Assembly: GCA_017860675.1 (NCBI GenBank)
Contig: JAGDMV010000071.1
Location: 1-8,698, forward strand
DNA length: 8,698 nucleotides
Source of the DNA: Chloroflexota bacterium
Lineage (GTDB): Bacteria > Chloroflexota > Limnocylindria > Limnocylindrales > CSP1-4
Direction of reading: 5' to 3'
Of the stretch, positions 5,799 to 8,698 are shown piece by piece (within the stretch, counting starts at the first letter, position 1; every line of letters starts with the position of its first letter). The notes below the pieces were generated by a model. The model saw only the letters and a list, made by a program, of their open reading frames with translations, was not told the origin of the DNA and did no database searches. A program made the translations under genes and the position numbers.

Positions 5799-7403
5799 TC
5801 AGCCGGCCGGCGGAGGCTGCCCGGTCGTCGACGCGGTGACCTGGCGGAACGCCGCCGTCGCCTCGGCGGTGGCTTTCGATGATGCCGCCGCCACGATCGT
5901 CGCCCAGTCATCGACCGTCGTCTCCGATTCGATCTCCACCCGGCGATGGTCGTGCGCACCGGCCACAGTCCGCATGCTCACCAGCTCCTCGCCCCGGCGC
6001 AGCTCGCGGCCCCACGCCGCCTCGGAGTCCGACCACTCCCCGACGAGGGCGAACCCCCGCTCCGAGAACGCCTCGAGGAGGTGGCGCTCGAACCGTTCGG
6101 CGAGCCCGCTCGGCAGCTCGATGACCGCTGCCACGCCGCCCGCGGCGGGGATCGGTGCCCCGAAGCCGGCACCGCCGCGGCGGAACGACGGGGCGAGCAG
6201 GACCGGCGCAAGCATGGTCGTGGCGAAGGTCATGAACACGACCACGGCGAAGAGCCCCTGGTCCATCCAGCCCGAGGCGAGGGCGATCCCGGCGATCACC
6301 AGGGCCACCTCGCCGCGGGGGATCATGCCGACGCCGATGCGCAGGGCACCGATGGGCCGGAAGCCGAGCCCCAGGGCGACCACGCCGCAGCCGAGCAGCT
6401 TGCCGGCGATGGCGAGCGCGGTGAGGACGACGGCGAAGGCCAGGACGGGCACGAGAGCCGGCAGGTCGACCAGCATGCCGACCACGACGAAGAAGACCGG
6501 CACCGTGAAGCTGTAGACGGCTCGCGTCTGCTCGGCCAGGGCGTCGCGCAGCTGCGAGCGGGAGAGCGCGATGCCGGCCGAGAACGCCCCGACGATCATG
6601 GCCAGGCCGAGGTCCTGGGCGATGAAGGCGCAGAGGAAGGCGAGCCCCAGGGCCAGCGCCAGCGGCGCGCCGGCCGAGCGGAACCCCGACACGAAGCCGG
6701 CGATGCGGGGCGCCGCCACCACCAGCGCCCCGGTGAGGACGATCCAGGCGGCGATGACCCCCAGCCCTGTGAGGGCGAGGTCCGCGGCCGACACGCTCGC
6801 TCCCGCCGCCAGGGGCACGATGAGGGCGACGACGAGGATGCCGACGACGTCGTCGAAGACCGCGGCGCCGAGGATCGTGACCGCCTCGGGGGTGTCGAGC
6901 TTGCCGATGTCGCCGAGGACGCGGGCGGTGACGCCGACGCTGGTGGCGGTGAGGGCCGCGCCGACGAAGAGCGCCTCCGGACTGAGGAGCCCATCGGCCA
7001 GGCCCGCCGCGACCGTGGCCGCGGCACCGAGGGCGAAGGGGAGCACCACCCCGGCGATCGCCACTGCCGCCGCCCGCGGCCCGAAACGGAGCAAGCTGCC
7101 GAAGTCGGTTTCCAGGCCGGTGACGAACAGCAGCACGACCGCGCCCATCTCCGCAAAGACCCACAGTGGCATCGGGATGGGGAAGTCGGGGGCGGTCACG
7201 GGCGGGAACAGCGGCCCGATGGCCGGCAGGCTCAGGCCGCCGAGAGCGTACGGGCCGATCAGGACACCGGCCGCCAGCTCGCCGAGCACGGCCGGCTGGT
7301 GCAGCCAGCGCTCGAGGATCTCGGCGCCCAGCTTGGCCGCGACGAGGACGACCCCGAGCTGGAGGACGAAGCGCGCGGCCTGTGCCGCGAGGTCGGCGTC
7401 CAT
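5799..7403 (-). CDS. Cation/proton antiporter, CPA2 (KefB/NapA-like) family
   Basis: This is a 534-residue membrane antiporter expected to exchange Na+ or K+ for H+. Residues about 10-405 hold the transport core of some 11-13 hydrophobic helices. Landmarks: QPAVLGELAAGVLIGP (36-51); LLFVTGLETD (91-100); TATSVGVTARVL (152-163) in the unwound-helix region; GAAVFDDVVGIL (179-190) with the paired Asp184-Asp185 ion-binding site that marks electrogenic members; GMIPRGEVALVIAGIAL (359-375). Residues about 410-534 form a soluble, probably cytosolic tail containing VIELPSGLAERFERHLLEAF (427-446). It lacks the GxGxxG of a KTN/TrkA-N domain, so it is not a standard Kef regulatory module. The ATG at 7403 has no clear Shine-Dalgarno but overlaps an upstream stop as TGATG. 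The gene is convergent with the ABC permease. Ion specificity is not determinable here. Confidence 0.93.
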   Translation of the reverse strand: MDADLAAQAARFVLQLGVVLVAAKLGAEILERWLHQPAVLGELAAGVLIGPYALGGLSLPAIGPLFPPVTAPDFPIPMPLWVFAEMGAVVLLFVTGLETDFGSLLRFGPRAAAVAIAGVVLPFALGAAATVAAGLADGLLSPEALFVGAALTATSVGVTARVLGDIGKLDTPEAVTILGAAVFDDVVGILVVALIVPLAAGASVSAADLALTGLGVIAAWIVLTGALVVAAPRIAGFVSGFRSAGAPLALALGLAFLCAFIAQDLGLAMIVGAFSAGIALSRSQLRDALAEQTRAVYSFTVPVFFVVVGMLVDLPALVPVLAFAVVLTALAIAGKLLGCGVVALGLGFRPIGALRIGVGMIPRGEVALVIAGIALASGWMDQGLFAVVVFMTFATTMLAPVLLAPSFRRGGAGFGAPIPAAGGVAAVIELPSGLAERFERHLLEAFSERGFALVGEWSDSEAAWGRELRRGEELVSMRTVAGAHDHRRVEIESETTVDDWATIVAAASSKATAEATAAFRQVTASTTGQPPPAG

Positions 7404-7421
7404 CAGGTCATGGGTGGCGTA

Positions 7422-7493
7422 ACGGCACCCTTGGGCGTGGCTGCACCCCGGAGCGCGACGGTACCCCTGGGCGTGGCTGCACCCCGGAGCGCG
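7422..7493. repeat. 36-bp tandem duplication upstream of the antiporter
   Basis: Two adjacent 36-bp units, 7422-7457 and 7458-7493, differ at only two positions (C/T at unit position 5 and T/C at position 10). Each contains GGCGTGGCTGCACCCC. The period is a multiple of three, so an overlapping minus frame gains a 12-residue repeat (ALRGAATP twice). The start of the first unit is 19 bases upstream of the antiporter ATG. Confidence 0.92.
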
Positions 7494-7503
7494 GCGGCGC
7501 TCC
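7486..7503. terminator. Perfect 7-bp hairpin at the end of the 36-bp duplication
   Basis: GGAGCGC (7486-7492) and GCGCTCC (7497-7503) pair perfectly around GGCG. The left arm is the end of the second 36-bp unit. In the antiporter leader it could be an attenuator-like structure or just GC-rich pairing. No T-tract is present, so the terminator label is tentative. Confidence 0.25.
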
Positions 7504-7557
7504 CGGCGTCAGGGCAGATCGGTGTGGCGTTCGTCAACCGGGCGCTCCTCCCGCCCA

Positions 7558-7586
7558 AGGGTAGCAGCGCCGATCGGCCCGGTCGG
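7558..7586 (-). promoter_or_regulatory. Weak candidate promoter for the antiporter gene
   Basis: The minus strand has CCGACC (7586-7581), 17 bases, then TACCCT (7563-7558), a TAnnnT-type -10. The -35 matches only GAC of the consensus. It resembles the ABC operon candidate (GCTACCGT against GCTACCCT). If real, the leader is about 150 bases and carries the 36-bp duplication. Confidence 0.25.
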
Positions 7587-7669
7587 GCGTCCAGGTCCGA
7601 AGCCGGTCGATCGCGAGGCGCGCCCGGGGACACCGCCAAACCGCAACCCAACCGCCCGCCCTCGGGCAC

Positions 7670-7698
7670 TTGACCGCGCCCGGCGAGCGGCGCAGATT
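7670..7698 (+). promoter_or_regulatory. Candidate promoter for the small charged protein gene
   Basis: TTGACC (7670-7675) matches five of six -35 bases. A 17-base spacer leads to CAGATT (7693-7698), which keeps the A, A and final T of a -10. The stretch just upstream (7636-7652) is unusually A-rich for this window. Transcription would begin near 7705, about 10 bases before AGGAGG (7716-7721). Confidence 0.45.
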
Positions 7699-7728
7699 CA
7701 GGCCATGGTCGCGAGAGGAGGCGAGCCC

Positions 7729-8058
7729 ATGGACGTCGAGTCGCCCCCGAGGCCGACCGTCATGGCCGTCGGGGAGCGGATCGAGCGCCGCTTCGAGCTG
7801 GTCGGCGGCCGCGAGCAGCTCAGCGTCGAGCTCCACCGGCTGGCGACCGACCTGGTCGGCGAGGTCGAGGACGACGAGCTCGATCCCGCCTCCCGCGAGC
7901 TGCTCGAGCGCGAGATCGACCGGGCGGTGGCGGCCTCGATCGAGCCCCTGATCGCCCGCTTCTCGGCCGAGCTGGCGCGGGGCTTCGTCCGGCTGCCGGA
8001 GGACCTCCAGGAGCGGCTGGTCAGGGACGAGATCCGCCGCGAGCTGGGCCTCGACTGA
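7729..8058 (+). CDS. Small charged, mostly helical protein, unknown function
   Basis: This 109-residue soluble protein is one I do not recognise. ATG at 7729 is chosen because AGGAGG (7716-7721) sits 7 bases before it; an in-frame ATG at 7705 would add 8 residues but has no such site. There is no signal peptide, membrane segment, Cys or obvious metal or nucleotide motif. After a Pro-containing N-terminus (1-10) nearly all residues look helical and are rich in Glu, Asp and Arg: VGERIERRFELVGGREQLSV (14-33), an acidic turn VGEVEDDELDP (43-53), then ELLEREIDRAVAASIEPLIA (57-76) and a basic/acidic tail EDLQERLVRDEIRRELGLD (91-109). Heptad-like spacing suggests packing against itself or a partner. 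It is monocistronic by layout, divergent from the antiporter and convergent with the SRPBCC gene. The coding call rests on the ribosome site, the promoter candidate and natural amino-acid composition. Confidence 0.75.
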   Translation: MDVESPPRPTVMAVGERIERRFELVGGREQLSVELHRLATDLVGEVEDDELDPASRELLEREIDRAVAASIEPLIARFSAELARGFVRLPEDLQERLVRDEIRRELGLD

Positions 8059-8091
8059 CCCTGGCCGCAGCATCCTGGGGGGCGCTGCTTC

Positions 8092-8111
8092 GCGCCGTCC
8101 CGTCGCGGCGC
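8092..8111. terminator. Hairpin between convergent genes
   Basis: GCGCCG (8092-8097) and CGGCGC (8106-8111) form a 6-bp stem with an 8-base loop, in the 58-base gap between two converging genes (stops at 8058 and 8117). A competing 5-bp stem is GGCGC (8081-8085) with GCGCC (8092-8096). There is no T-tract; a shared terminator role is positional inference. Confidence 0.3.
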
Positions 8112-8116
8112 TCGTG

Positions 8117-8596
8117 TCAGGGAGAGCTGTAACCTCGGTAGCGGCGGGGCCGCAGCTCCACGCTGAAGTCGACGAAGCCGCGAAGGTTGGCGAGCGCCTC
8201 GCCCCAGCTCTCGCTCGCATGGGCGAACGCCTCGAGCACGCCCGGGACGCGCAGGTCGAAGGGGCCGTCGGTGAGGGTGAGCAGCGTGCCGTAGCCGGCC
8301 GGCTCGAGCTCGATCATGACAGTCGTCTCGTACGAGTCGTCCGGCAGCCACGGCCAGCGGAACGAGAAGCGACGCTCGCGATCGAGCACGGTCACGTCCC
8401 ACCACTTCCGCTCGTCGGGAAAGACCAGGGTCGAACGGGTGTTGACCGCGATCGAGCCCTCGATCTGCTCCGGGAACCAGCGGACCAGCTCTTCCGGGTC
8501 GGTCAGGCAGCGGAAGACGCGCGACGGCGAGGCGGAATAGCGCCGGACCAGGTGGACCGTCCGCGGCGCGAGGAGGTCGACGGTCGGCTCGCTCAC
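8117..8596 (-). CDS. SRPBCC domain protein, AHSA1/ATPase-activator-like family
   Basis: This 159-residue cytoplasmic protein has the START/Bet v1-like helix-grip fold that binds hydrophobic ligands; AHSA1-type members are named after an Hsp90 co-chaperone, but most bacterial ones have no known function. Visible pattern: RRYSASPSRVFRCLTDPEELVRWF (18-41), the typical first strand, helix and Trp of the family; strands through STLVFP (55-60), WWDVTVL (65-71), RRFSFRWPW (75-83), TTVMIELEPAGYGTLLTLT (91-109); and the C-terminal helix HASESWGEALANLRGFVDF (126-144). Start is GTG at 8596: AAGGAG (8605-8610) lies 8 bases upstream and the GTG overlaps the preceding stop as GTGA, so the gene is coupled to its neighbour. 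Such genes often follow an ArsR-type regulator, but here the neighbour is too incomplete to confirm that. Confidence 0.92.
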   Translation of the reverse strand: MSEPTVDLLAPRTVHLVRRYSASPSRVFRCLTDPEELVRWFPEQIEGSIAVNTRSTLVFPDERKWWDVTVLDRERRFSFRWPWLPDDSYETTVMIELEPAGYGTLLTLTDGPFDLRVPGVLEAFAHASESWGEALANLRGFVDFSVELRPRRYRGYSSP

Positions 8597-8698
8597 AGGC
8601 CGAGCTCCTTTCGGATCGTGCGGAGCCCGGCGACGACGTTCGCGACGTGCTCCTCGAACGGGACGCCGATCTCGGCGGCGCCCTTCTCCAGCTGGTCC
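8593..8698 (-). CDS. C-terminal end of an upstream gene, cut by the window edge
   Basis: Only 34 residues and the stop are visible: DQLEKGAAEIGVPFEEHVAN followed by VVAGLRTIRKELGL. The frame runs open from the right edge and its TGA overlaps the GTG of the SRPBCC gene by 4 bases (GTGA), the usual sign of translational coupling. The fragment looks helical and charged and has no diagnostic motif. An ArsR-family regulator is a reasonable guess from the common ArsR-SRPBCC gene pair, but the fragment itself does not show a helix-turn-helix. I leave the function open. Confidence 0.7.
   Translation of the reverse strand, partial: DQLEKGAAEIGVPFEEHVANVVAGLRTIRKELGL

Larger units (their letters stand above)
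7404..7728. other. Divergent intergenic region with repeats (no well-supported gene)
   Basis: These 325 bases separate the antiporter (minus) from the small charged protein (plus). They hold a 36-bp tandem duplication (7422-7493), a hairpin (7486-7503), a weak minus promoter candidate (7558-7586) and a better plus promoter candidate (7670-7698) with its Shine-Dalgarno at 7716-7721. A minus-strand open frame of 88 codons (GTG at 7669 to TGA at 7403-7405) crosses the region and ends on the antiporter start codon. It has no good ribosome site and its Ala/Arg/Gly/Pro-rich product resembles chance GC-rich translation, so it is discussed as a finding rather than called. Confidence 0.6.

Noticed and set aside
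1514..5959. A minus-strand open frame of 1481 codons running antisense to several genes
   Set aside because: It overlaps well-supported genes on the opposite strand and the end of two minus-strand genes in another frame. Its product is Arg/Gly/Asp/His-rich low complexity, typical of an antisense shadow in GC-rich codons with few stops.
3916..6516. A plus-strand open frame of 866 codons overlapping the ABC genes and the antiporter
   Set aside because: It is out of frame with the recognised ABC subunits, has an Arg/Pro/Gly-rich product and crosses into a convergent gene; it is a shadow frame.
5946..7673. Long plus-strand frames antisense to the antiporter
   Set aside because: The products are highly charged, repeat-like and lack domains, while the antisense frame encodes a clear CPA2 antiporter.
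7534..8405. Minus-strand frames of 228 and 235 codons antisense to the small charged protein
   Set aside because: They run through both neighbouring genes, one partly out of frame over the SRPBCC gene, lack ribosome sites and have Arg/Ser/Pro-rich products.

Overview
This window is GC-rich throughout, with third codon positions that are almost all G or C. Six CDSs are complete and two are cut by the window edges. There are no rRNA, tRNA, CRISPR, transposase or phage genes. The GC bias, the Bacillus-like (GSI-alpha) glutamine synthetase and the ordinary housekeeping and transport genes suggest a chromosomal segment of a high-GC bacterium. An uncultured Chloroflexota lineage or an actinobacterium would fit. 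That assignment is inference, and no marker in the window settles it.

Layout, left to right: (1) 1-1188 (+), glutamine synthetase lacking about its first 54 residues. (2) 1285-2256 (-), a two-TM protein with two copies of an uncharacterised soluble domain, convergent with the synthetase across a 96-base gap holding two hairpins. (3) 2257-2569, a divergent control region of 313 bases with candidate promoters and several inverted and direct repeats. (4) 2570-3142 (+), a UPF0016/GDT1 (TMEM165-like) cation exporter, probably for Mn2+ or Ca2+. (5) 3329-4387 and 4391-5701 (+), an ABC-2 exporter operon (NatA/YhaQ-like ATPase plus NatB/YhaP-like permease), separated by 3 bases. (6) 5701-5798, tandem 19-bp repeats and a hairpin between convergent genes. 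(7) 5799-7403 (-), a CPA2 cation/proton antiporter with an unusual C-terminal soluble domain. (8) 7404-7728, a divergent intergenic stretch with a 36-bp tandem duplication and promoter candidates for both sides. (9) 7729-8058 (+), a small charged protein of unknown function. (10) 8117-8596 (-), an SRPBCC/AHSA1-family protein whose GTG start overlaps by 4 bases the stop of an upstream gene entering from the right edge (8593-8698).

Three neighbouring units (UPF0016 exporter, ABC-2 exporter, cation/proton antiporter) belong to membrane transport families, several of them linked to cation export. A shared ion-homeostasis theme is possible. They form separate transcription units, however, so this is only neighbourhood inference. 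I found no clear evidence of a new multi-gene system. The items most worth a second look are the duplicated-domain membrane protein, the antiporter tail, and the repeat-bearing leader that reaches the antiporter start codon through a TGATG overlap.
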